A stretch of DNA of 64,000 nt from JANLQX01 sp031368215 (lineage in GTDB: Bacteria > Actinomycetota > Acidimicrobiia > Acidimicrobiales > JANYDT01), in assembly GCA_031368215.1 (NCBI GenBank), contig JANLRD010000276.1, positions 1-64,000 of the forward strand, read 5' to 3'. Made by a program: the position numbers and the translations under genes. Shown here one piece after another: positions 26,157-34,761 of this stretch. Positions within the stretch are counted from its first letter, which is position 1; every line of letters starts with the position of its first letter. The notes beneath the pieces are model-generated. The model did not search any database. It worked only from the letters and a program-made list of their open reading frames with translations, and had not been told where the DNA came from.

Positions 26157-29100
26157 TCAGGCGCGCGCGCCCATCTTTTCGCTGACCACCTTCGACGAGC
26201 CGCCCGGCTGCATGGTGACCCCGTAGAGGCAGTCGGCGGCCTCCATGGTGCGCTTCTGGTGCGACACCACGAGGAGCTGCGCTTCACCCCGGAACTCGTC
26301 GAGCAGCGCGATGAAGCGGTGGAGGTTGACGTCGTCGAGTGCCGCCTCGACTTCGTCGAGGAGGTAGAACGGCGACGGTCGTGACCGGAAGACTGCGAAC
26401 AGGAATGCCATCGCCGTGAGCGAGCGCTCGCCGCCCGAGAGCAGCGAGAGTTTGCGGACGTTCTTCCCGCTCGGACGCGCTTCCACTTCGATGCCCGTCT
26501 CCAGAGGATTGTCGGGGTCAGTGAGCCGCAGCCGACCGTGGCCGCCGGGGAAGAGCGTTGCGAACAGCTGCTCGAAGTTCGATTCGACATCGGCGTATGC
26601 CGCCGTGAACACCGTGACGATCTCGTCGTCGATCGCCTTGATCACCTTGACGAGATCGCGCCGGGTGGCCTTCACGTCGTCGAGCTGGCTCTCGATCAAC
26701 GCATGGCGCTCCTGCAAAGCGTTGAACTCTTCGAGCGCAAGCGGGTTTATCGGGCCGAGGAGGCGAAGATCACGTTCGAGGTCGCGGACACGAGTCGTCG
26801 GGGACGTGGCGGTATCGGGCATAGGCGGGCACGGTGCCGCGACAGCGACATCGGGCTCGACATCGAACTCGCGGCGGATGGACGCGAGCAGCGTCTCGAG
26901 GCGCAGGCGGGTCTCTGCGTCGTCGATCTCGGAGCGCTGGATGCGCTCGCGCAGCTGTCCCAGCTCCTGCTCGGCGGCATGGCGTTCCTTGCGAAGAATG
27001 TCGAGTCTGCCCGAAGCGGCGCGAGCCGCTTCGTTCTGACGACGACGCGATTCGCGCAGGACCACGATTCCGACCTCGAGTTGCTCGGCACGCTCCATCA
27101 CAATGGCGTGCAACGACTCGGTGTGCTCGGCGAGGTGATCGAGCTCGCGGCGGCGGACTTCGGCCTTCTCACGCTCTTCGACGAGATGGGAAAGACGGGT
27201 CTCGATCTCGTCGAGCCGCGAGCCGAGCAGCCGGCGACGCTCTTCGATACCGGCTGCCTGCACCTCGAGTTCGCGGCGAAGCGCGGTGACCGCGGCAGTC
27301 CGCGCGTCGAGGCGCTGGGCAGCTTCCCGGCGCGCCGCCTGACGCGCGGCGATCTCGGCTTCGACCGCGACGAGTGCAGGAAGCGAGGCTTCGAGGCGCG
27401 TCATGCGATCTTCGTCTGCCGCCAACCGCTCGGTGAGTTCGAGATGTTGCGACTCGAGGCTCTCCAGTTCGGCCGCGGCTTCGGCTCGATCGGCGATCAG
27501 TCGGGGCTCGGCGGTGCGCAGCGAGGCGAGCGTGGAAACGAGCCGCTGGTGTTCACCGAGACGCTCCTGCTCGACGCTCCGGGCCTCCGTGACCGCTTGA
27601 CGCGCAGCCGCAAGCGCGGCGCGGGCCGCATCGAGCGCGGCCGCGGCCGCGGCCGCGTCGGCTGCCGCCGAAGCCGCTCTCGCCGACGCCTCCTCGCGTG
27701 CCGCTCCGGTCGCCCCGGAGGAGCCCGTTCCGGCGCGCCATCCGGCCACGCTGAAGCGATCGCCGGTGCGGGTCACGACCACGGCAGTCGGGTTGGCCAG
27801 CGCCACGTCGAGTGCTTCGGTCCAGGCACCGTCGACGACCACGGCCGACCGCAGCAATGCGTCGAGGAGCGGGCCGACGGCCGGATGCGAGGAACGCACG
27901 TGGGCTCGGACAGCAGAGCCACCGATGACCGAGGCCGGGCCGACCTCGGTTGTGTCGAGGACCGCACCGAGGGCGAGCACGGCCCCGGTCGTCTTGCCAC
28001 CGTGGAGCCGGGCCAGCGCTGCACGGGCCGCGTCGGCATCGGCCACGACCACCGACGACACCGCTTCGCCGATGGCCGCCTCGAACGCCGACTCCCAGCC
28101 GGGATCGATCTCGACGAGATCGAGCAGGGTCCCGACGATCCCGTCGAGACCGGCGAGCCGTTTCGCGCCGGCTCGCGCACGGGCTTCGTCGAGCGCGGCG
28201 GTGAGGGCGTCGAGTCGGGCCTGCCACGCCCGCCGCTCGCCCTCGGCCTGACGCAGTGACTCCTCCGCTGCCATCGCCGAGACCTCGATGTCGGTCATCG
28301 CCGCTTCAGCCCCGACGCGGGCCGACGTGGCCGCGGCGACTGCAGGAGCGTCCCCGGGGGACTCTCCCCCGGCTTCGCCGACAGCGGCAACCAACGCCAC
28401 CAGATCGGCCTGGAGCTTGGTGGTCTGCTCGTCGAGTCGGCCCACCCGGTCGCTCAGTACAACGTAACGGCCGTCAATTCGAGAACGTTCAGCGCGCGTA
28501 CGATCTGCCGCTGACCGCGCACCGTTCAACTCGCCACGGACCTGCGCAGCAGTCGGACCTTCCCGGTCTCCGTCGTCGGTGTCGGCGCCCCACTGCTCCA
28601 GAAAGTCACTGCGTGCAGTCGAGAGCGCGACTTCCTGATCGTCGAGCTCGTCGAAGCGGGGAGGGAGGTCCGACGCAACGCGTTCGACCTCCTCGAGCTC
28701 AACAGTGACACGCGCCGCTTCCGACGACAACGTTTCCACCACGCCCTGGTCGAGGAAGGCGTTCCGGTCGCGCTCGATCGAACGACGGCGCTCCCCGAGG
28801 AAGGCCAGTTGGCCACGGGCCTTCTGGTAGAACGATTCGGCGCGAGTGAGCGCGTCGTTGATGTCCTCTCCTGCGAACGGGTCGTCGACGCCCTCGGTCC
28901 TAGCTCCCCCGCCTTGACCGAACACCGACAGTTCAGCCTCTGCCAAGGCAACGTCGGTGTCGAGCCGAGACAACGCCGCTCGCAAGGCCGCTTCCCTCGT
29001 GGCGAATTCGGACTTCTCCCGCGCCCCGGTCTCGGCGCGGACACGGAGCCCTGCGAACTCGCGTCCGGCGACGTGCAAACGGATCGCCGCGAGCTCATGG

Positions 29101-29756
29101 CCCATCTGCTCGTGACGACGCGCCGACTCCGCCTGACGCTCGAGCGGCCGAAGCGTGCGTCGGATCTCACGCAGAACGTCGTTCAGACGTACGACGCTCG
29201 CCTCGGTCGCCTCGAGGCGACGCTGCGCCCGTTCGCGCCGTTTGCGGTACTTGAGGATGCCGGCCGCCTCCTCGATGACGGATCGACGATCCTCAGGCCG
29301 CGAATCGAGGATCGCGGCGAGCTGACCCTGGCTGACGATGACGTGCTGCTGGCGACCCACACCGGAATCGGAGAGCAGCTCCTGGATGTCGAGCAGCCGA
29401 CACGGAACGTTGTTCAGGGCGTAGTCGCTCTCCCCGGTGCGGAACAGCGTGCGGGTGATCGTGACCTCGGGGAGATCAACCGGGATCCGGCCGGAGTGGT
29501 TGTCGATGGTCAGCGTGACCTCGGCGCGGCCGAGCGCCGCCTTCTTCGAGGTGCCGGCGAAGATGACGTCTTCCATCTTGTTCGACCGGATCGTGCGGGC
29601 GCCCTGAGCCCCGAGCACCCAGGCGACAGCGTCGACGATGTTCGATTTCCCGGACCCGTTCGGGCCGACGACGACCGTGAGCCCGGGTTCGAGCTCGATC
29701 TGCGTCGTTTCCGCGAAGGACTTGAAGCCCTTCAGAGTCAGGGATTTGAGGAACAT
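26157..29756 (-). CDS. smc: Chromosome segregation protein SMC
   Basis: This is the condensin ATPase that organises and segregates the chromosome. The full-length chain of 1199 aa has Walker A GPNGSGKSNI (31-40), an N-terminal coiled coil, a hinge at about 510-680 (LDGIVGTLLDLVEIDPGWE onward), a C-terminal coiled coil, signature LSGGERSLTAMAFLFAV, and Walker B PFYLLDEVEAALDD with VVSHQKRTMEAAD. ATG 29756 starts directly at the conserved MFLKSLTLKGFKSF. It is last in a long leftward cluster after mutM, but a 211-bp repeat-rich gap separates them. Confidence 0.97.
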   Translation of the reverse strand: MFLKSLTLKGFKSFAETTQIELEPGLTVVVGPNGSGKSNIVDAVAWVLGAQGARTIRSNKMEDVIFAGTSKKAALGRAEVTLTIDNHSGRIPVDLPEVTITRTLFRTGESDYALNNVPCRLLDIQELLSDSGVGRQQHVIVSQGQLAAILDSRPEDRRSVIEEAAGILKYRKRRERAQRRLEATEASVVRLNDVLREIRRTLRPLERQAESARRHEQMGHELAAIRLHVAGREFAGLRVRAETGAREKSEFATREAALRAALSRLDTDVALAEAELSVFGQGGGARTEGVDDPFAGEDINDALTRAESFYQKARGQLAFLGERRRSIERDRNAFLDQGVVETLSSEAARVTVELEEVERVASDLPPRFDELDDQEVALSTARSDFLEQWGADTDDGDREGPTAAQVRGELNGARSAADRTRAERSRIDGRYVVLSDRVGRLDEQTTKLQADLVALVAAVGEAGGESPGDAPAVAAATSARVGAEAAMTDIEVSAMAAEESLRQAEGERRAWQARLDALTAALDEARARAGAKRLAGLDGIVGTLLDLVEIDPGWESAFEAAIGEAVSSVVVADADAARAALARLHGGKTTGAVLALGAVLDTTEVGPASVIGGSAVRAHVRSSHPAVGPLLDALLRSAVVVDGAWTEALDVALANPTAVVVTRTGDRFSVAGWRAGTGSSGATGAAREEASARAASAAADAAAAAAALDAARAALAAARQAVTEARSVEQERLGEHQRLVSTLASLRTAEPRLIADRAEAAAELESLESQHLELTERLAADEDRMTRLEASLPALVAVEAEIAARQAARREAAQRLDARTAAVTALRRELEVQAAGIEERRRLLGSRLDEIETRLSHLVEEREKAEVRRRELDHLAEHTESLHAIVMERAEQLEVGIVVLRESRRRQNEAARAASGRLDILRKERHAAEQELGQLRERIQRSEIDDAETRLRLETLLASIRREFDVEPDVAVAAPCPPMPDTATSPTTRVRDLERDLRLLGPINPLALEEFNALQERHALIESQLDDVKATRRDLVKVIKAIDDEIVTVFTAAYADVESNFEQLFATLFPGGHGRLRLTDPDNPLETGIEVEARPSGKNVRKLSLLSGGERSLTAMAFLFAVFRSRPSPFYLLDEVEAALDDVNLHRFIALLDEFRGEAQLLVVSHQKRTMEAADCLYGVTMQPGGSSKVVSEKMGARA

Positions 29757-29834
29757 TCAGCGGGAGAGCCTTCCACAGCCCAACATGTTGACCATCCTGG
29801 GGATGACGGCGATGGACCTGTGGAAAACAGTCCG

Positions 29835-29950
29835 TCGCACATCGACCCTCCCCTGCCGCACATCAACCGAAAACCCCAGTTGGAGAGCTGTTTCTGGCTG
29901 ATCTGCGGCGGGAAAGGCCTGATGTGCGGAGTATTGGGCCCGATGTGCGG
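29835..29950. repeat. Phased 9-bp motif array between mutM and smc
   Basis: GATGTGCGG lies at 29921-29929 and 29942-29950, with a one-mismatch copy GATCTGCGG at 29900-29908; starts are exactly 21 bp apart. On the other arm its complement CCGCACATC (29856-29864) and TCGCACATC (29835-29843) are also 21 bp apart. The outer and inner copies form a nested, symmetric palindrome with equal 12-nt interruptions. It lies just upstream of the smc start and after mutM. It could be a protein-binding array or a complex hairpin. Confidence 0.75.
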
Positions 29951-29967
29951 CAGAAGGTCACGCTTCC

Positions 29968-30792
29968 TCAGCGCTGGCACTTCGGGCAGAACACCGCCGA
30001 GCGCCCGGCAACGATCACCCGACGCAAAACGGCGCCGCAGCGGGGACAACCCTGCCCGGCGCGGGCGTGCACGCGGTGGCCGGCCCCGTAGGCGCCCGGC
30101 TGTCCCCAGAGGTCGACGTACTGCCCGTCGCCCAGCGTCGATCCCCGGGCTTCGATGCCCTCGTGGAGCACTTCGAGCAGCGCGACCCGAAGGCGTTCGA
30201 CGGCCGGGCGGGTAAGGGTCGTCGCGGATGTCGTCGGCCGCACACCGGCAAGAAAGCACGCCTCGTCGGCATAGATGCTCCCGACCCCGGCGAGCGTTGC
30301 CTGGTCGAGGAGCACACCCTTCACGGCGGACCGTCGGTGACGCAACGACTCGCGGAAACCCGGCGCATCTTCGAGGGCGACAAGGGCGTCGGGACCGAGG
30401 TGACCGAGCTCCGGGACATCGTCGGAGGTCACCCACATCTCGCCGAACGTCCGCGGGTCGATGAAGCGAAGCTCGCGTCCGTCGCCCAGGGAGAAGCGGA
30501 TGTGCGTGTGCGCGGCGAGAGGAGCGTCAACGGATTCGACGAGGCGCATCTGTCCGCTCATCCGTAGGTGAACGACGAGGGTCTCACCCGACGATAGGTG
30601 CGCATACAGATACTTCCCGTGCCGGCCGAAGGCCGAGAACGAAACACCTTCGGTCTCATCGACGAACCGTTGCGGGTCGTCGTACCGACGGACCGACCGC
30701 AAGCGCCCGAGCGTGGTCGTCACGATGGTGGCGCCACGAACCGACCGTTCGAGATCACGTCGAAGCGTTTCGACTTCGGGAAGCTCAGGCAT
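29968..30792 (-). CDS. mutM: Formamidopyrimidine-DNA glycosylase
   Basis: Base-excision repair glycosylase/AP lyase for 8-oxoguanine and Fapy lesions. Starting at the second Met gives MPELPEVETLRR, placing the catalytic Pro as residue 2 after Met removal and Glu3 next to it; this decides the start. Further features are the beta-hairpin Lys in GRHGKYLYAHL, VHLRMSGQMR, DQATLAGVGSIYADE (H2TH), and the C-terminal zinc finger CPRCG-x16-CPKC. It has 274 aa, normal size. It lies 36 bp after rnc. Confidence 0.96.
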   Translation of the reverse strand: MPELPEVETLRRDLERSVRGATIVTTTLGRLRSVRRYDDPQRFVDETEGVSFSAFGRHGKYLYAHLSSGETLVVHLRMSGQMRLVESVDAPLAAHTHIRFSLGDGRELRFIDPRTFGEMWVTSDDVPELGHLGPDALVALEDAPGFRESLRHRRSAVKGVLLDQATLAGVGSIYADEACFLAGVRPTTSATTLTRPAVERLRVALLEVLHEGIEARGSTLGDGQYVDLWGQPGAYGAGHRVHARAGQGCPRCGAVLRRVIVAGRSAVFCPKCQR

Positions 30793-30828
30793 CACATGCG
30801 GGGTTCGACGGCGGCGAGCGCCGAAGCC

Positions 30829-31536
30829 TCAGACCGTGGCCTCGCCGGACTCGAAGGCATGCCAGGCGACGCGTGCCGCGGCCTGCTCAGCCTGCTTCTT
30901 CGAGCGCCCCTCCCCGGTGCCCCGGAGAACACTGGCGACAAACACTTCGGCCACGAACGACTTGGCGTGATCCGGCCCATCACCCCGGACGCGATAGCTC
31001 GGCAACTGTTCGAAGCGTCGGGCGACGAGTTCCTGAAGCCGGGTCTTGTAGTCGCCTCCCCCCGGTCCCGAGGAATCATCGTGAATGCGATCGCCGAGGA
31101 GTCGAAGCACCAATTGCTCTGCCGGTTCCCAGCCGCCGTCGAGGTAGACCGCGCCCATCACCGCTTCGAGCGCGTCGGAGAGGATCGACGGCTTCGTCCG
31201 GCCACCAGTCGCATCCTCACCCTTCCCGAGCAGCAACCGGTCCCCCAGCCCCAGGTCATCCGCGACTTCGGCGAGGCTTTGCGCGTTGACCACGGCCGCC
31301 CGCAGCTTGGCCAGGTCACCTTCAGGAAGGCCGGGATACCTACGGTAGATGTGGTTGGTGACCGCCAGCCCGAGCACAGCGTCGCCGAGGAACTCCAGAC
31401 GCTCGTTGCTCTCCTCGCCGTTCTCCGCGCACCAGGAACGATGCGCCAGCGCCCGGCGCAGAAGAGTCTGGTCGGCGAAGTCATATCCCAGGTTGGCGGC
31501 GAACTCCTGTGGTGACGTCGGGCGGGTCTGGGTCAC
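30829..31536 (-). CDS. rnc: Ribonuclease III
   Basis: Double-strand-specific endoribonuclease for rRNA and mRNA processing. GTG 31536 gives 235 aa; the longer frame to 31620 runs into acpP and is rejected. The signature NERLEFLGDAVLGL holds the catalytic Glu/Asp, and SILSDALEAVMGAVYLDGG has the second acidic pair. A dsRNA-binding domain follows from about residue 160 (DYKTRLQELVARR to GRSKKQAEQAAARVA). The order acpP-rnc-mutM-smc is conserved in actinobacteria. Spacing is 19 bp after acpP. Confidence 0.96.
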   Translation of the reverse strand: MTQTRPTSPQEFAANLGYDFADQTLLRRALAHRSWCAENGEESNERLEFLGDAVLGLAVTNHIYRRYPGLPEGDLAKLRAAVVNAQSLAEVADDLGLGDRLLLGKGEDATGGRTKPSILSDALEAVMGAVYLDGGWEPAEQLVLRLLGDRIHDDSSGPGGGDYKTRLQELVARRFEQLPSYRVRGDGPDHAKSFVAEVFVASVLRGTGEGRSKKQAEQAAARVAWHAFESGEATV

Positions 31537-31555
31537 GAGGAGGGGCTGTCGTTTC

Positions 31556-31819
31556 TCAGAGCTTGGCGACGACGTAGTCCACTGCGTCGCGAACCGTCTT
31601 GAGGTCCTGGAGGTCCTCATCGTCGATGTGGAAGCCCGGCTTCGTGCGGCCGATTTCCTCTTCGAGCGCTTCGACCAACTCGATCAACGCCAGCGAGTCG
31701 GCGTCGAGGTCGTCGACGAACGACGCGCCTTCTGCAATCGCCGTGGGCTCGATTTCGAGGATGTCGGCGAGGCGATCACGGACGATGGTCAACACAGCAG
31801 GACGGTCGAGGGTACTCAC
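31556..31819 (-). CDS. acpP: Acyl carrier protein
   Basis: This 87-aa carrier for fatty-acid synthesis has the phosphopantetheine attachment Ser42 in DDLDADSLALIELVEALE, preceded by the helix VRDRLADILEIEP and followed by an acidic helix. GTG 31819 (VSTLDRPAVL) is the best start; the frame opens into the tandem repeat region upstream, which is not coding. It lies between plsX and rnc, where FAS-II genes usually sit. Confidence 0.92.
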   Translation of the reverse strand: MSTLDRPAVLTIVRDRLADILEIEPTAIAEGASFVDDLDADSLALIELVEALEEEIGRTKPGFHIDDEDLQDLKTVRDAVDYVVAKL

Positions 31820-31883
31820 GGCCGCACACGTTAGTTCGTGACGCGGATTCTCTCCGGACCTGACGCCCGTTCGGGCGAGCGCT

Positions 31884-32051
31884 CTATGCCGGGCGGACCG
31901 CCGTGCGCAGCGCCTCGACCAACCCGCCATCGACTCTGCCTAGGCCGGCCGGACCGCCGTGCGCAGCGCCTCGACCAACCCGCCGTTGACTCTGCCTAGG
32001 CCGGGCGGACCGCCGTGCGCAGCGCCTCGACCAACCCGCCGTTGACCATGT
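31884..32051 (-). repeat. 56-bp tandem triplication of the plsX 3' end
   Basis: Three head-to-tail copies begin at 31884, 31940 and 31996 (56-bp period). The copy at 31996 is the true end of plsX (encoding the last 17 residues, NGGLVEALRTAVRPA plus the stop). The two others repeat this coding end downstream of the gene, each with its own TAG stop. The middle copy differs by about one base, the outermost by a few. The period is not a multiple of three, so the frame shifts from copy to copy. Confidence 0.9.
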
Positions 32052-32988
32052 CGCGGGCCACCTTGCACGCATTGAGAACCGCCAGCGCGTTCGAGGAGCC
32101 GTGGCTGATGATGGCCACTCCGTCGACGCCGAGGAGCATGGCCCCGCCGTAGGTGTTGGGATCGAGCGCTTCGGTGAGCGGAAGCAGCGCTGGCAGGAGC
32201 ACCTTGGCCGCCGCCTTGGTCTCGTCGTTGGCAAGGAAGGCCTCGAAGATCTTGCCGGCGAAGAACTTCATTCCGCCTTCGAGGGTCTTCAGCACGACGT
32301 TGCCGGTGAATCCGTCGGTGACGACGACATCGACCTCGGTCGACATCACGTCTCGGCCTTCGACATTGCCGATGAAATTGACCGAGTCGCCCGCGGCCCC
32401 GGCGCGCAGCATGGCATTGGCTTCCTTGGCCAAGGGATTGCCCTTGCCATCTTCCTCGCCAATGGAAAGAAGACCGACCCGGGGACGCTCGATGCCATAG
32501 CGCTGGCGGGCATAGACCGACCCCATCTGGGCGAACTGCACCAGGAACTCCGCGGTGCACTCCGCGTTGGCACCGGCGTCGAGCAACACCGTGGGGGTCG
32601 AACCGATCACCGGGATCGGCGTCGCTATGGCCGGCCTTGCCACACCCTTGATGCGGCCCATGCGTAACAGGGCGCTGGCCATCGTGGCGCCGGTGTTACC
32701 GGCCGAGAGGAATGCGCTTGCCTTGCCGTCTCGGACGAGTTCGGCTGCACGTACGAGCGACGAGTCCTTCATTGTGCGTACGGACTTCGCCGGATCGTCG
32801 TCCATGGCGATCACCTGGGACGCCTCGAAAAGCGGGATGCCGTACGTGTCGCCGACCTCTGCCGAACGCCCGACAAGGATCACCGGGATGCCGGCCGCAA
32901 CGGCTTGACGCGCCCCCTCGAGGATCATCGAAGGCGCGTTGTCACCGCCCATCACATCGAGGGCGACGGGGAGTTGGAGATCAGCCAT
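31996..32988 (-). CDS. plsX: Phosphate acyltransferase PlsX
   Basis: Converts acyl-ACP to acyl-phosphate in phospholipid synthesis. The 330-aa protein begins LPVALDVMGGDNAP (family hallmark) and has LVGRSAEV, FLSAGNTGATMASALLRMG, RPAIATPIPV, LLDAGANAECTAEFLVQFA, GLLSIGEEDGKGN and VTDGFTGNVVLKTLEGG. ATG 32988 is unambiguous. Its last 17 codons are repeated twice just downstream. It lies between rpmF and acpP as in most bacteria. Confidence 0.96.
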   Translation of the reverse strand: MADLQLPVALDVMGGDNAPSMILEGARQAVAAGIPVILVGRSAEVGDTYGIPLFEASQVIAMDDDPAKSVRTMKDSSLVRAAELVRDGKASAFLSAGNTGATMASALLRMGRIKGVARPAIATPIPVIGSTPTVLLDAGANAECTAEFLVQFAQMGSVYARQRYGIERPRVGLLSIGEEDGKGNPLAKEANAMLRAGAAGDSVNFIGNVEGRDVMSTEVDVVVTDGFTGNVVLKTLEGGMKFFAGKIFEAFLANDETKAAAKVLLPALLPLTEALDPNTYGGAMLLGVDGVAIISHGSSNALAVLNACKVARDMVNGGLVEALRTAVRPA

Positions 32989-33030
32989 GGGTGCGCTCTG
33001 GAGACGAACGGACCTGAGGGGCGACAGAAA

Positions 33031-33210
33031 TCAGGCGACGTCGATGGCCTGGCGGCCCTTGTACCAGCCGCAGTCCTTGCAGACCACATGCGGCAGCTTG
33101 GCCACTCCGCAGTTGGGGCAGTTGCTCCGGGCCGGGGCGGCGAGCTTCCAGTTCGCCGCGCGACGCATGCGAACCTTGGATTGCGATTTGCGCTTCTTGG
33201 GGACGGCCAT
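33031..33210 (-). CDS. rpmF: Ribosomal protein L32
   Basis: This 59-aa ribosomal protein starts MAVPKKRKSQSKVRMRRA and has a zinc ribbon of two CxxC pairs, CPNCGVAKLPHVVCKDCG, then WYKGRQAIDV. The zinc-binding form is complete (four Cys). It is too short for many ORF filters but unmistakable. It lies between DUF177 and plsX on the minus strand, the canonical order. Confidence 0.97.
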   Translation of the reverse strand: MAVPKKRKSQSKVRMRRAANWKLAAPARSNCPNCGVAKLPHVVCKDCGWYKGRQAIDVA

Positions 33211-33217
33211 GACGGGT

Positions 33218-33324
33218 TTCCTTGTCTAGTGCTGTTTGTGTCGGAAAGGCTGTGTTGCGAGCAGTCGGAGCGAAGCGCAGAAGCGCAGCGCCAAGAAGCA
33301 GAGCCTTCCTTGTCTGTTGCTGTT
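33218..33324. repeat. Element flanked by 19-bp direct repeats between DUF177 and rpmF
   Basis: TTCCTTGTCTAGTGCTGTT (33218-33236) and TTCCTTGTCTGTTGCTGTT (33306-33324) flank about 70 bp. On the minus strand the interior reads GGCGCTGCGC...CGCTCCGACTGCTCGCAACACAG, closely related to 19207-19258 on the plus strand. The right-hand repeat runs into the DUF177 stop codon. It appears to be a copy of a dispersed intergenic repeat, perhaps with a target duplication. Confidence 0.6.
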
Positions 33325-33848
33325 CACTCAGCCGACGACGCGTCGGTGAGTGTGGTGTTCAACCCGTCGAGGGCTGACCACCGCTGATCCGCAGCGGGCG
33401 GCGTGCAGTCACACGACGTTTCGTTGCGGTCCACCCCACAGGTGGGGCAGAGCCCGAGGCACTCATCTCCACAGAGCGGTGCCAAAGGCAGGTCGAGCAG
33501 AATAGCCTCCCGAGCGACGAGTTCGAGATCGACGCTTTCGTGGCGGAGCGGATAGGTCTCCCCTTCGACCGGATGCGCGCTGTACATCTCCCGGAAGGAC
33601 GAGCTGGTCAGGCCGGTGATCGGCGTGAGGCACCGCCGGCAATTGGCCTCCCACTCCACGTGGGTCTCGCCCGTGGCGAGCACACCGTCGGAGACCGCCT
33701 CGAGAACGGCATCGATCTTGAGGGTTGCGCCGTCGGGAACCGTGGTCTCCGTGACCAGCATGGCGGCCGTGGGACCGCTCAGGTGTTCGGTCCGCCGGGA
33801 GGCAGGGCGATGCACCAGATCGGCGACGTTGACGACAAACGGCGGCAT
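33324..33848 (-). CDS. DUF177 (YceD) family protein
   Basis: Proteins of this family are encoded next to rpmF in most bacteria and affect 23S rRNA accumulation. The 174-aa protein has FVVNVADLVHRPASRR at the N-terminus, a first Cys pair (ANCRRC), ELVAREAILLDLPLAPLC, and the zinc-like motif CGDECLGLCPTCGVDRN with CDC further on. The five or six Cys near the C-terminus are typical of the actinobacterial form. ATG 33848 is the likely start. A 113-bp gap with a repeat element separates it from rpmF. Confidence 0.9.
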   Translation of the reverse strand: MPPFVVNVADLVHRPASRRTEHLSGPTAAMLVTETTVPDGATLKIDAVLEAVSDGVLATGETHVEWEANCRRCLTPITGLTSSSFREMYSAHPVEGETYPLRHESVDLELVAREAILLDLPLAPLCGDECLGLCPTCGVDRNETSCDCTPPAADQRWSALDGLNTTLTDASSAE

Positions 33849-33897
33849 AGAGGGGACGACATCCTACTGCGCCGCGGATTCAGCCGAGGCAAGGCTC

Positions 33898-34761
33898 TCA
33901 GGTGTACAGCGGCGACGAAGCCTTCACGAAACGGCTGAGGACACGGGCCGTTGCCACGAGAGTGCCCGCATCGTGCGCGGCGGCGTCGTACCAGAGGATC
34001 TCGGTCTTGGGACTGTCGCCGACCGCAGCCACGGTGACCGTGATCTCGTACGGGCAATCGACGAAGAGCGGGCCGTTGTGGTGACGGACTTCCATTGCCC
34101 CCCACATGCCCACCGCCGCACCCAGTCTCGGTAGCAGCGCGGCGCTGGCGACGTTGGCAAACAGGTCGATGAGCGCGCTCGGAGGCGCGACTGCCCCACC
34201 GAAGGGAGACGGCCCCCGATACCACTCGAGCACTTCGGTGATGCGACGTTCGCAGCCGCGGGCGAGACGCGCGCCGTCCACCGACGCGCTGACGGGGCCG
34301 AGCACCTCCCCCAGCGCGACGTCGCGCAGAATACGCGCCGCACTCGGGTCATGGCGCAGATCACGCGCGTCCAGCGCCGTCGGTTCCGTCGGCGAGCCGA
34401 CCGCCGCGGTTCCTTCGCCGACAAGCGTGCCGTCGCTCATCTCGACCACGGCGCGGACCAGCGCATCCCGCAGCGGGATCGTCGCATTGTCGGGCACCTC
34501 GAGGAGCGTGTGCGTCGGCTCGCCATCGGTCGTGGCGTGGCGGAAGTACATCGACAGTGAACCCGAGCGAAACCACTCGTCACCGAATGCGTCGAGGAGC
34601 ACGGGGACGAACGTGTCAAGGTGCGAGGACCCGGCGATCGTTCCGCCACGGAAGCCAAGGCCCTGAGCGGTGGCGTCGTCGTGGATGCCGCCCGGATCGT
34701 TGTAGTCGGCGTTCGTCGGCCGAACCGTACGTCCACGGATGATCCTGGTCATGTCAGCCAC
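33898..34761 (-). CDS. Hot-dog-like (MaoC/acyl-CoA type) protein, unassigned
   Basis: This 287-aa cytosolic protein starts by overlapping the end of the acyl-CoA dehydrogenase gene (8 bp), so the two are coupled. Two halves with similar patterns are visible: IHDDATAQGLGFRGGTIAG near 25-45 and FVDCPYEITVTVAAVGDSP then TEILWYDAAAHDAGTLVATARV near the end. The second resembles the hot-dog strands of MaoC/acyl hydratases and thioesterases. A role on CoA esters is suggested by the adjacent dehydrogenase. The family assignment is tentative and I see no catalytic Asp-His pair with certainty. Confidence 0.6.
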   Translation of the reverse strand: MADMTRIIRGRTVRPTNADYNDPGGIHDDATAQGLGFRGGTIAGSSHLDTFVPVLLDAFGDEWFRSGSLSMYFRHATTDGEPTHTLLEVPDNATIPLRDALVRAVVEMSDGTLVGEGTAAVGSPTEPTALDARDLRHDPSAARILRDVALGEVLGPVSASVDGARLARGCERRITEVLEWYRGPSPFGGAVAPPSALIDLFANVASAALLPRLGAAVGMWGAMEVRHHNGPLFVDCPYEITVTVAAVGDSPKTEILWYDAAAHDAGTLVATARVLSRFVKASSPLYT

